Source: Candidatus Kuenenia stuttgartensis (GTDB taxonomy: Bacteria; Planctomycetota; Planctomycetia; Pirellulales; UBA1268). Taken from it: a stretch of DNA of 33,537 nt. The stretch is taken from contig CAMBSN010000028.1 in NCBI GenBank assembly GCA_945870505.1, forward strand, positions 1 to 33,537, given 5' to 3'. The translations under genes were made by a program, and so were the position numbers. Below, in pieces: positions 18,577 through 27,474 of the stretch; the first letter of the stretch is position 1, and the number at the start of each line of letters is the position of its first letter. The notes beneath the pieces were generated by a model that was not told where the DNA came from, did not search any database, and saw only the letters and a list, made by a program, of their open reading frames with translations.

Positions 18577-19418
18577 CCGCCATCCCCGAACAACTCGGCC
18601 CGGTCAAGCTCGTCCAGCAGATTGGCCTCGGCAAATACTGCCAGGTGTGGGAGGGGCTCGACACGAAGGCCCGCAAGAAGGTCGCCGTCAAGGTGATCGT
18701 GCCGTCGATGGCAAACGACGCCGGCCAGCGGAAGCTGCTCGAGCACGAGCTCAAGGTGGCCGCGTCACTCGACCATCCCACGATCATCAAGATCGACCGG
18801 CTCTCCGAGGAGGGGGGGCTGCCGCACCTCGTGATGGAGTTGTTTCCCGCGCCGAATCTGAAGAAGCAGGTCGCGGCTGGCGTTGAGCACCTCGTGCCCA
18901 AGCTCCAGCGGATCGTGACGGAGACGGCGCTCGCCCTCGATCACATGCATGCCCGTGGCTGGGTGCATCGCGACGTGAAGCCCGACAACGTGCTGGCGGC
19001 CGCTGATGGCCAGGTGAAGCTGATCGATCTCGCGATCGCGGCCAAGTCGTCGGGTTTCCTTGGCAAGCTGCTCGGAAGCAAGACACCCGCCCAGGGATCG
19101 CCAAGCTACATGTCGCCGGAGCAGATTCGGGGCGAGGCGCTCGATGCGCGGAGCGACATTTACTCCTTCGGCTGCGTGATCTTCGAACTGATCGCGGGCC
19201 GGCCGCCGTACACGGGGGCCGACACGAACGACTTGCTCAACAAGCACGTCTCGGCCACGATCCCGGCCGTCGACGCCTTCAACAAGCTCGCCACCACCGG
19301 TGCGGCCAAGTATCTCCGCCAGATGCTCGCGAAGAAGCCGTCCGACCGGCCGGCCTCGATGAAGGAGGTGCTCCAGCAGCTCCGCTCGATCCGGCTGGTG
19401 GAGCGGGTGTCCGTATAG
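18573..19418 (+). CDS. Short soluble serine/threonine protein kinase, Hanks type
   Basis: 'IGLGKYCQVWEG', 'VAVKVI', 'HARGWVHRDVKPDNVL', 'LIDLAIA', 'GSPSYMSPEQIRGEALDARSDIYSFGCVIFELIAGRPPY'. Confidence 0.92.
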   Translation: MTAIPEQLGPVKLVQQIGLGKYCQVWEGLDTKARKKVAVKVIVPSMANDAGQRKLLEHELKVAASLDHPTIIKIDRLSEEGGLPHLVMELFPAPNLKKQVAAGVEHLVPKLQRIVTETALALDHMHARGWVHRDVKPDNVLAAADGQVKLIDLAIAAKSSGFLGKLLGSKTPAQGSPSYMSPEQIRGEALDARSDIYSFGCVIFELIAGRPPYTGADTNDLLNKHVSATIPAVDAFNKLATTGAAKYLRQMLAKKPSDRPASMKEVLQQLRSIRLVERVSV

Positions 19419-19430
19419 AACGCGTTCCCC

Positions 19431-19845
19431 GTAGCACAGGTTTTCAACCTGTGTGCCTTCCCGGTTCGCATTGGGCTCGGGGCCCATGCCCATCGCCGGA
19501 CGTTCGCTTCGGGCATCCTGCCAATCCTGTTCGGCACGGCAGATGCAGGACGGGTCGACCCGCATCGGGCCTGGCTCGGTGCCCCCGGTAGCACAGGTTT
19601 TCAACCTGTGTCTGTCCATCGCTGGGCTCGGGGCTGCCCATGCCCATCGCCGGACGTTCGCTTCGGCCTTCCAGGCCTTCGCTCTCTCGATGCTGACTGC
19701 GCTCCGGCATCCTGCCTTCGCTGGTCAGCAACGCCGGCTCCCGGGCACGGGCAGCCCCTCGCGGCTTCCCGTAGCACAGGCCTCCCGTATCACAGGTTTT
19801 CAACCTGTGCTTGGTTGACTGCCGCAGGTTGAAAACCTGCGCTGC
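19431..19845. repeat. Repeat island: several REP-like palindromes plus degenerate (19479-~19530) and full (19630-19758, copy D) inverted-repeat elements
   Basis: GTAG palindromes at 19431-19453, 19588-19610, half copy 19771-19780, GTATCACAGG... 19787-19809, inverted copy ~19822-19845. Confidence 0.85.
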
Positions 19846-19993
19846 GGAGAAGCGGATGCCCTGCAGGAGCACAGCGTTACACCCTGTGCCGTGCCCGTGC
19901 CGCCCCCGCCGCCCGATTTCCTCGGTTGACGCGGGATTTCACGGGCGGCGACACTTAGGGGTCCGAATCACCTTCCCCGGAGCCCCGACACCG

Positions 19994-20950
19994 ATGGCCG
20001 CCGGACTGCATCGACTGCCGCTCGAGAAGCCGATCTACGAGATCGAGGACCGGATCGCCGCCCTGGAGGCGGCGCCCCTTGGGGGCCAGGAGCCGGAGGA
20101 ACTCCGACGGCTCAAGCGGGAGCTCGTCGAAGTTCAGAAGAAGGTCTTCGGCAGCCTCGACCCCTGGCAGACGGTCGAGGTCTCTCGGCACCCGAATCGC
20201 CCGAAAACGAGCGACTATCTGAACCTCGTGTTCGACGAGTTTGTCGAACTCCACGGCGACAAGTCGTTTGGCGACGACCGGGCGATGCTCACCGGGTTTG
20301 CAAAACTCGACCAACACAAGGTTCTGGTCATCGGGCATCAAAAAGGAAAGACGCTCGCCGAGCGGCAGGCCTGCCACTTCGGCTGCGCCCATCCGGAGGG
20401 CTACCGCAAGGCGATGGGCAAGATGCGGATGGCGGCGAAGTATGGCCTGCCGGTGATCTGCCTGATCGACACGCCGGGCGCCTATCCGGGCGTGGGGGCC
20501 GAGGAGCGCGGCCAGGCGCAGGTGATCGCCGAGAGCATGTTCCTGATGGCCACGCTTCCGGTGCCGATCGTCTGCGTGGTGATCGGCGAGGGGGGCTCCG
20601 GCGGGGCTCTCGGCATCGGTGTCGGGGACCGGGTGGCCGTCCTCGAGCATGCCTACTACAGCGTGATCAGCCCCGAAGGGTGTGCCGGCATCCTCTGGAA
20701 GAGCGTGGAGTTCAAGGCCCAGGCGGCCCGGTCGCTGCGGTTTCGGTCGGCCGACCTCAAGGAGTTTGGCGTGATCGATGCCGTGATCGAGGAGCCGGCG
20801 GGTGGTGCCCACCGGCACCCGCGGCGGATGGCAGCTCGGCTGAAGATGTTTCTGACGCGGTCGCTCCGCGAACTCCTGGCCAAGCCCCGCGATCAGCTGG
20901 TGTCGGAGCGGTATGACAAGTTCCGCCGCATGGGCGTCTTTACGGAGTAG
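19994..20950 (+). CDS. accA: Acetyl-CoA carboxylase carboxyltransferase subunit alpha
   Basis: 'LPLEKPIYEIEDRIAALE', 'DKSFGDDRAMLTGFAKL', 'GCAHPEGYRKAMGKMRMAAKYGLPVICLIDTPGAYPGVGAEERGQ', 'GEGGSGGALGIGVGDRVAVLEHAYYSVISPEGCAGILWK'. Confidence 0.95.
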   Translation: MAAGLHRLPLEKPIYEIEDRIAALEAAPLGGQEPEELRRLKRELVEVQKKVFGSLDPWQTVEVSRHPNRPKTSDYLNLVFDEFVELHGDKSFGDDRAMLTGFAKLDQHKVLVIGHQKGKTLAERQACHFGCAHPEGYRKAMGKMRMAAKYGLPVICLIDTPGAYPGVGAEERGQAQVIAESMFLMATLPVPIVCVVIGEGGSGGALGIGVGDRVAVLEHAYYSVISPEGCAGILWKSVEFKAQAARSLRFRSADLKEFGVIDAVIEEPAGGAHRHPRRMAARLKMFLTRSLRELLAKPRDQLVSERYDKFRRMGVFTE

Positions 20951-20973
20951 GGACGGCGTCGTTGTGACGGTGA

Positions 20974-21105
20974 GGGGTTGCCCATGCCCCGGGAGCCGGC
21001 GTTGCTGACCAGCGAAGGCGGGATGCCGGAGCGTGGTCAGCATCGAGCGAGCGAAGGGCTTGGAAGCCCGTAGCGAGCGTCCGGCGATGGGGCGTGGGCA
21101 ACCCC
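20974..21105 (-). repeat. Inverted-repeat element copy E (reverse orientation, no adjacent GTAG palindrome)
   Basis: GGGGTTGCCCATGCCCC...GGGGCGTGGGCAACCCC; internal TGCTGACC...GGTCAGCA. Confidence 0.8.
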
Positions 21106-21174
21106 GACCCACGGCGAGGCAGGGCATCGGAAACGTGGTGACGGGATAGCTGGCCGCCCCGATTCCGCCCCTCT

Positions 21175-21212
21175 CCCCAACGTCCGATAATGTCTCTTAT
21201 GTCCGGTTGGGG
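21175..21212. repeat. Imperfect palindrome between accA and cvpA-like gene
   Basis: CCCCAAC GTCCG ATAA TGTCTC TTAT GTCCG GTTGGGG. Confidence 0.6.
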
Positions 21213-21387
21213 CCTTGCATTTGGCCGCTGTTTTCCAGGCTTTATGCTCGCCTGCCCTGCTCCGCCACCTCGTTCGAGAACTCGGTTACCGGATGGTCAG
21301 ATTCGCGCCTCGCGACGTCGGGCCCGGTGCCCGTGAGATCCGGTGCGCGGTGGCGGCGCCCAGCGTTCGGTCGAAGCACGAGAAGCG

Positions 21388-22242
21388 TCAGCGGATCGGG
21401 AGCGGCGATTGGGCGCCGGCCGGGAACTGGCCCGGCGGAGCCAGCTGTGGCGGCTGCATCGCAGGCCGGTTCGGAAAGCCGCTGGTCGTTGGTCGTGCCG
21501 GTTGTACCGGAGCAGCCTGAACCGCCGTCGGTCCGCCCCATGCGGCTGGCGACATGAACCCGGCTGGCGCGGCCTGGCCCCCCTGCCCCTGGAACCCGGC
21601 CGGCCCGGCCGGCACGGCTCCGGAGTTCGTCCAGGCCGTTGCCGAGGTCACGCTCTCCCAGATGGCCTTGAGGGCTGACGGCTGCGCGAGTCCGGCAGGG
21701 GGCTGCGGCGCGCCTCCGGCCGCCGGCTGCCGGAACTGATCCTCGAACTGCTTCACGAACGGCTGCACCGGCTCAACGATGTTCGGCGGCAGGATCTCGT
21801 CAGCCCGCATGATGATTTCGGCGACGAGGCGGCCACTGCGACTGGCCACGATCTGGTTGCGGTAGGCCGGGGCGAGCGTGACCGCGAAGAAGGTCACCAC
21901 CACGCATACCAGTGCACCCTTGGCGATGCCCAGCAGGAGGCCGAGCTGGTGGTCGAACGCGGACAGGTGGATCGCGTTGATGGCACCTGAGATGACGCGA
22001 AACACGAGCCATACGGCCAGGGAGGTGCCCACGTAGATCGCCAGCATCGCGATCAGTCGGTTCCACGGGGCCTGTTGGCCAAACATCGGGGCGAGCTGGC
22101 TGCTGAAGCGCAGGGCCAGGAAGCCGCTCGCGGCGATCCCCGCGATCCAGGCGATCTGCCAGACCATGCCCTTGAAATAGCCAAGGACCGCGGCTGCCGC
22201 GAGGATGCCAAGCATCACCAGGTCATAGCCTTCGATCGCCAT
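21388..22242 (-). CDS. CvpA-family membrane protein with Pro/Gln/Ala-rich C-terminal extension
   Basis: 'YDLVMLGILAAAAVLGYFKGMVWQIAWIAGIAASGFLALRFS', 'LIAMLAIYVGTSLAVWLVFRVISGAIN...LSAFDHQLGLLLGIAKGALVCVVVTFFAV'. Confidence 0.85.
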   Translation of the reverse strand: MAIEGYDLVMLGILAAAAVLGYFKGMVWQIAWIAGIAASGFLALRFSSQLAPMFGQQAPWNRLIAMLAIYVGTSLAVWLVFRVISGAINAIHLSAFDHQLGLLLGIAKGALVCVVVTFFAVTLAPAYRNQIVASRSGRLVAEIIMRADEILPPNIVEPVQPFVKQFEDQFRQPAAGGAPQPPAGLAQPSALKAIWESVTSATAWTNSGAVPAGPAGFQGQGGQAAPAGFMSPAAWGGPTAVQAAPVQPARPTTSGFPNRPAMQPPQLAPPGQFPAGAQSPLPIR

Positions 22243-22587
22243 CGCCGGTCGGTCTCCGGGGGATGAATGCACTGAGGGCGGAGGAGTGTAGAGGCGATCA
22301 CGTCTGGCCATGAAGGGCAGAAATAGGGTGCTCGAAGGCCGATTGGCGCGTCGCAGCCATACCGGACCAGAAAAGTCCACGCAGGCATTGCAGGGTCCCC
22401 AGAATGCCCATCATATCTGGCGTGCGTGCGTTTCGCGGGTGGCTCTCGGCTGCGCATTCCGCCTGTCTTTCCAAGGCTGCCCGTTTTGGTGGTTTTCCGA
22501 GCGCTCGCGGTCGGGAATGGCGAACAAGGCCGGTCGTATGTTTTTGGCGGTGCAGGGGATGCGCCGCGTCGTTGGCTGACGGTTTTC

Positions 22588-23430
22588 ATGGCGACGGCCG
22601 ATTACGGATCAAGAGTTTGCGCGGTCCGGAATGGATTCCGGGCCGAGGGGGCCTTAGCAGGGAATCGCGCCGTGCCCGGATTCCGAGCGCACATCATCGG
22701 CTCGTCCATCATGGGCGGTGGCTACGGTGCGGCCGCATGGTATCTCGGCGGCATGCCCCCGATGACGGCTGCCCTCGGCGCGGGCCTCTGTGCTGCCTCC
22801 GGCATGCTCCCTGACCTCGACAGCGGCGAGGGAGTTCCACTCAAGGAGACGGTGGGTGTTGCGGCCGCGATCATTCCCATGCTGATGATCCAGCGGTTTC
22901 AGCAGTGGGGCCTACCGCTTGAGGGCATGATCCTGGCGGCCGCCGCCATCTACGCGACCGTACGGTTCGGGCTCGCCTGGCTGCTCGAAAACTACTCCAA
23001 GCATCGGGGCATGCTCCACAGCGTGCCGGCGGCGGCGATCGCCGGACAGATCACATTCCTGGCGTTCGTCTCGACGGAACCGCTCCACCGCTACTTCATC
23101 GCTGGCGCCGTGGTGCTCGGGTTTCTGTCGCATCTCGTGCTCGACGAGATCTGGGCGGTGCGGCAGGGGCTGTTTGGCCCGAAGGTGAAGAAATCGTTCG
23201 GCACGGCGCTGAAGTTCGCCGGGCCCGACGTCTGGCCGAATCTCGTCGCCTATGGGATCGTCGTCGCCCTCGGGGCGATCGCCGCGGGCGACGCCCACAG
23301 CACAGAACGGATGGCGAACTACCGGCAGCACATGGAACACTCGGCCCGTGTCTATCCGCAGACCTATCAGCCGCAGTACCAGCCGCCGCAGCAGCAGCAG
23401 TACCAGCAGCCGTACCAGTTCCGGCGGTAG
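22588..23430 (+). CDS. YdjM-like (membrane-bound metal-dependent hydrolase family) protein
   Basis: 'GLCAASGMLPDLDS', 'KHRGMLHSVPAAAIAG', 'LSHLVLDEIW'; Gln/Tyr/Pro-rich C-terminal tail. Start uncertain. Confidence 0.75.
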   Translation: MATADYGSRVCAVRNGFRAEGALAGNRAVPGFRAHIIGSSIMGGGYGAAAWYLGGMPPMTAALGAGLCAASGMLPDLDSGEGVPLKETVGVAAAIIPMLMIQRFQQWGLPLEGMILAAAAIYATVRFGLAWLLENYSKHRGMLHSVPAAAIAGQITFLAFVSTEPLHRYFIAGAVVLGFLSHLVLDEIWAVRQGLFGPKVKKSFGTALKFAGPDVWPNLVAYGIVVALGAIAAGDAHSTERMANYRQHMEHSARVYPQTYQPQYQPPQQQQYQQPYQFRR

Positions 23431-23496
23431 TCGGCCGCCACTTGCCCCCCGCGCCGGGCCGCGGGATCATGGCCCGCCCCTTCCCGGACGCTCGCC

Positions 23497-24423
23497 ATGT
23501 GCCTTCCCTTGTTTGCCGCCATCCTGCCGAACGCGACTTCGGCCGTGACGCTTGCGGTGGCCCTCGCGCTGATCGCGGCGGCGGCGTTCGCCGGTGGGTC
23601 GTCGGTGGCTCTCGCTTCGCTCGGCCATCGGCCGATGCAGGTGCTGCTCTCGTTCACCGGAGGGGTGCTGCTTGGCGTCGGCATGCTCCACCTGCTTCCG
23701 CATGCCTGGATGCAGTTGGGCCGCGATCTCGACACCACCATGGCGTGGGCGCTTGGCGGCTTCTTTCTGATGTTTCTCCTGGAGCGGGCATTTCATGCCC
23801 ACGCCCACCACACCCCCGACGATGGCTGCTGCGACCACGACCACGAGGACGACCCTGAGCACGGCCACGACCACCATCGGCCTGTTCACCGCCAGGTTGG
23901 CAACCGGTGGGCCTGGTGCGGCGCCTTTGCCGGCCTGACGCTCCACAGCCTTGCCGACGGTGCCGCCCTCGCGGCGAGCGTGAGGTCTGATGCGGCGCAT
24001 GGGGTGGGGCTGTTTGCCGGCCTGGCGACGTTCCTGGCGATCCTGCTCCACAAGCCGCTCGACGCGGGCATCATCGCCACGCTGATGATCGAGTCGCGTG
24101 CCTCGCCCCGGCTGCGGACGATCGTCAACGCGGCCTACGCAGCGGTCGTACCGCTCGGTGCGGCGGCGTTTCTCGCGAGCCTGCCGTTCGCGGGCGGCCG
24201 CCAGGATGTGGTGCTCGGCATCGCCATGGCAGTGGCGGCCGGAGCCTTTATCTGCATCGCGGCGGCCGACCTCCTTCCCGAGGTGCAGTTCCACAGCCAC
24301 GACCGCGTGCTGCTCACCACGGCGCTCGCTCTCGGCCTCGCCCTTGCCTGGGGCATCACCGTGGTGGAAAAGTCATCGCACGCCCATGCGATGCATGCGC
24401 CAGTTGCTCCAGAGAGTCGCTGA
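23497..24423 (+). CDS. ZIP-family metal transporter
   Basis: 'VLLSFTGGVLLGVGMLHLLPHAW', His-rich loop 'HAHAHHTPDDGCCDHDHEDDPEHGHDHHRPVHRQ', 'GLTLHSLADGAALAASV', 'LHKPLDAGIIATLMI', 'AGAFICIAAADLLPEVQFHSHDR'. Confidence 0.92.
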   Translation: MCLPLFAAILPNATSAVTLAVALALIAAAAFAGGSSVALASLGHRPMQVLLSFTGGVLLGVGMLHLLPHAWMQLGRDLDTTMAWALGGFFLMFLLERAFHAHAHHTPDDGCCDHDHEDDPEHGHDHHRPVHRQVGNRWAWCGAFAGLTLHSLADGAALAASVRSDAAHGVGLFAGLATFLAILLHKPLDAGIIATLMIESRASPRLRTIVNAAYAAVVPLGAAAFLASLPFAGGRQDVVLGIAMAVAAGAFICIAAADLLPEVQFHSHDRVLLTTALALGLALAWGITVVEKSSHAHAMHAPVAPESR

Positions 24424-24438
24424 CCCTGGCTGTCCCCC

Positions 24439-24461
24439 GTAGCACAGGTTTTCAACCTGTG
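24439..24461 (+). repeat. REP-like GTAG palindrome
   Basis: GTAGCACAGGTTTTCAACCTGTG, followed by TGTCTTCCCGGTTCGC as in other copies. Confidence 0.85.
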
Positions 24462-24526
24462 TGTCTTCCCGGTTCGCCTGCGATTCCGGAAGGGCAAGCA
24501 TCCGCCTGCCCTGCGGAGGCATCGCG

Positions 24527-25078
24527 TCAGCCGTTGACGTCGAGTCCGCGGTCGAGTCGCACGCGGCGGACCTCATCCATGACGTCGTCGATGAGCCCGT
24601 GCTGCCCGCGGATCGCAGGCAGTTGCGCCTGGAAGCAGGCGGCGATCGCCCCGGCCAGGCCGAGGCCGCCGACGAGATGCCACGTCACCCAGTCACGGCT
24701 TCCCTTGCGGCCGGCCGCGGGGTCGGCGGCGCCGCCAAGCGCCACGATCGCCACGATGGCGAGCATGCCTGCCATCGCGAACGGAAAGGCCGAACGCTTG
24801 AGCTTCGCGCTCCGTGCCACGTAGCGCTCGTCGAGCCCGTACACCTCGACCACCTCGCGGCACCAGCGGCCTGTGCCGATGAAGTAGGTGACCGTCAGGC
24901 TGTTCACGAGCACGACCACCAGTGCGGCGAACACGCCGGTGAGGCGGTGCACGGTGCCCCAGCGAAGCACGGCTGGGTCGGTCACCCCGTGGAGATCGCC
25001 CAACCAGAGGCCGAGACAGGCAGTCGCGGCCAGAAGCACCAGCGCAAACAGGGCGGCCCGCGTAAACACCTGCTCCAT
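24527..25078 (-). CDS. Hypothetical multi-pass membrane protein
   Basis: About four hydrophobic segments, e.g. 'AALFALVLLAATACLGLWLG' and 'LTGVFAALVVVLVNSLTVTYFIG'; start set at MEQVFTRA. Confidence 0.65.
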   Translation of the reverse strand: MEQVFTRAALFALVLLAATACLGLWLGDLHGVTDPAVLRWGTVHRLTGVFAALVVVLVNSLTVTYFIGTGRWCREVVEVYGLDERYVARSAKLKRSAFPFAMAGMLAIVAIVALGGAADPAAGRKGSRDWVTWHLVGGLGLAGAIAACFQAQLPAIRGQHGLIDDVMDEVRRVRLDRGLDVNG

Positions 25079-25177
25079 GGCTGCAGCGACTCCGGGGGCG
25101 GCTTGGGCAGGCGATCCGGAGCGGGTCACCTGCGTTGCCGGTAGAGTCGTTATAGGCTTGTGGGCACGAGCGACACC

Positions 25178-26281
25178 ATGACCCCTCCCTCGAGCACGAC
25201 CGACCGCACGGCTCCCGTGATCGCCATTACGTGCGGCGACCCCGCCGGCATCGGTCCGGAGGTCGCCTGCCTGGCGTGGGCGAATCCGGCGGCGCACGCC
25301 CGCGCGGCCCTGCGGGTGGTCGCCGAGTCCGGGATGGTCGCCGCGGCGATCGCAAACCGCCGCGGCATGCCGCCACTGCGGGTGGAGACGGTGGCCGCCG
25401 CCGACCGCCGACCGTCCACTCCCGACACGCTGCTGGTCATCGAATCGGGCGATCCGACACCGACACCGACTCCGCCGATCCGGCTTGCCGAGATTTCCGC
25501 GGCCGGCGGTCGCGCCGCGGCCCGGGCCGTCGAGGCGGCCTTCGCGGCGACTCGGACGGGCCAGGTGGCGGCCATCGTCACCGGGCCACTTCATAAGGAG
25601 GCGCTCCATGCCGCTGGCTGCGACGTGCCTGGCCACACAGAACTGCTCGCACGGGCCTGCGGCATGCGCGACGATGAAGCCTCGATGATGCTCTGGCTGC
25701 CGGCGGCGGATGGCGCTGGCCTCGGCGTCGTCCACGCCACGCTCCACGAGTCGCTGCGCACGGCGCTGGCCCGGCTGTCACCGGCCGCGATCGAGGCGGC
25801 CGGCACTCGCCTGGCATCGCTGCTCGCCGCGCTCCTCGGCCGGCCGCCGCGGATCGCGGTGGCGGCACTCAACCCGCACGCCGGCGAAGGTGGACTGTTT
25901 GGCGACGACGAGGTCGCGATCGTGGCGCCGGCCGTGGCGGCACTCGCCTCCGCCGGCATCGCCGTCACAGGGCCGCTCCCCGCCGACACGCTCTTCCTCC
26001 GGGCGAGCCGGGGAGAGTTCGACGGCGTGGTCGCCCTCTATCACGACCAGGGTCACATCCCGATCAAGCTGCTCGGCATGCACCGCGCGGTCAACATCAC
26101 CCTTGGCCTGCCGCTGGTGCGGACGAGCGTGGCCCACGGTACGGGATTCGACATTGTGGGCACGGGCCGCGCGGATCCCGCGAGCATGCTGGCGGCGATC
26201 GATGCCGCGGCGCGGCTCGTGGCGGCCGACTGGCCCGGCGCTACCGCATCAGCTGGAGCGAGTTCACCGCCATCTCGGTGA
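25178..26281 (+). CDS. pdxA: 4-hydroxythreonine-4-phosphate dehydrogenase
   Basis: 'IAITCGDPAGIGPEV', 'AIVTGPLHKEALHAAG', 'GHTELLA', 'NPHAGEGGLFGDDE', 'GPLPADTLF', 'ALYHDQGHIPIKLLG', 'NITLGLPLVRTSVAHGTGFDIVGTGRADPASM'. Confidence 0.95.
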   Translation: MTPPSSTTDRTAPVIAITCGDPAGIGPEVACLAWANPAAHARAALRVVAESGMVAAAIANRRGMPPLRVETVAAADRRPSTPDTLLVIESGDPTPTPTPPIRLAEISAAGGRAAARAVEAAFAATRTGQVAAIVTGPLHKEALHAAGCDVPGHTELLARACGMRDDEASMMLWLPAADGAGLGVVHATLHESLRTALARLSPAAIEAAGTRLASLLAALLGRPPRIAVAALNPHAGEGGLFGDDEVAIVAPAVAALASAGIAVTGPLPADTLFLRASRGEFDGVVALYHDQGHIPIKLLGMHRAVNITLGLPLVRTSVAHGTGFDIVGTGRADPASMLAAIDAAARLVAADWPGATASAGASSPPSR

Positions 26282-27323
26282 CGTCGATCAGCCCCGCGCT
26301 CGCAGGCTGATAGAAAAACGCGGTTGGATCGATGGGGCCGTTGATCTCCGCATCGTGGAAATCGATCACCCCGATCGGCTCGAGCGGGCCGTCGGCGACC
26401 GGCCGCGGCCCGGGGATGGCGAGCCACTCGATCCGCCTTGGCACGAGATCGTTTCGGCCGATGGCGATCCGCACCTGCCATGGCATGCCGTCGGGCAGGT
26501 CACAGGCCCGAATGCCACCCTCCGCCGCGGCGCGGTCCCTGAGCTGGGGGAGCACGTTCGGCAGGGTGTCGGCGATCCATTCTCCCTCCACGAGCCACAC
26601 CGGCTGGCCCTCCAGATCGACGGGCGTTGCCTTGGTGAACCGAAACCAGTGCCGCAGGAGGCGGATCATCCGCTGGAGACCCCCGAGATACGAAGCGCCG
26701 TCGGCGGAATCGGAGGCCTTGAGCTCAGCCAGTTTGCTCCGCACCCGCCGCACGTCCACCCGTTGCAGCGAGGCAGGCTCCTCGCCGTTGTGCCTGTGCG
26801 TCCAGCAGAACAGCCCATCGGAGACCTCCGTGAACTCGAACGTTTCGGTGTCACCGGTGAGCGTCGAGTCGAAGCGAAATCGCTGCTCCTCCCCCTGCCC
26901 TGACTGCACGTAGCGGCCCGTGCCGACGAGCACCCGGTCACCGATTCGCGCCTTCTGGCGAAACCGCACCGAGAACGATTGAGCGTGGACGATCACGGCG
27001 GCAGAACTAAGCACGATGCGCTCCGCCTGGGCCGCCGTGTCCTCCGACTCGCCCGCGGTGATCACTACCGGCGTCGCACCGCTGGGTGTCGCTACGGCTG
27101 AGCCGGGATCCGCTGCAGGTGTCGGCTCCACCCGTCGCTGGTAGACGCTGGTGGCCGCGGGGTCGGCACCGCCTGGGCCTGCCCAGACGGCCACCATCAC
27201 CAGGGATGCGATGGCCCATGGCAGGCGGCGGCGACTAGGGAGTTTGGCGAATGGGCTGATCGTCACGATCAGGGTGACTCTGTCGGTTTTGCCAAAGAAA
27301 CCATCGGCGGAGCGTCGAAACAT
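26241..27323 (-). CDS. Exported LolA-like/outer-membrane lipoprotein-sorting-like protein
   Basis: N-terminal hydrophobic segment 'LPWAIASLVMVAVWAG'; beta-rich 'SVRFRQKARIGDRVLVGTGRYVQSGQGEEQRFRFDSTLTGDTETFEFTEVSDGLFCWTHR'. Assignment by pattern only; 3' end overlaps pdxA. Confidence 0.6.
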   Translation of the reverse strand: MFRRSADGFFGKTDRVTLIVTISPFAKLPSRRRLPWAIASLVMVAVWAGPGGADPAATSVYQRRVEPTPAADPGSAVATPSGATPVVITAGESEDTAAQAERIVLSSAAVIVHAQSFSVRFRQKARIGDRVLVGTGRYVQSGQGEEQRFRFDSTLTGDTETFEFTEVSDGLFCWTHRHNGEEPASLQRVDVRRVRSKLAELKASDSADGASYLGGLQRMIRLLRHWFRFTKATPVDLEGQPVWLVEGEWIADTLPNVLPQLRDRAAAEGGIRACDLPDGMPWQVRIAIGRNDLVPRRIEWLAIPGPRPVADGPLEPIGVIDFHDAEINGPIDPTAFFYQPASAGLIDVTEMAVNSLQLMR

Positions 27324-27474
27324 CTCACGTGGATGGGCCGACCGCGGCCATCCAACGACGCCTTCATGGGCGGCGAGTGTAGGGAAACGAGCCGAACCGG
27401 CCCATGCCGGATCGGGCGGCTTCCCGGCGCGGTCAAAGGGCGTGATTTCGGCCTGGAATTTCGGAGAGATAGCA

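Noticed and set aside
23760-23890. His/Asp-rich stretch as a possible separate metal-binding small protein
   Set aside because: It is the cytoplasmic-type His-rich loop within the ZIP transporter reading frame.
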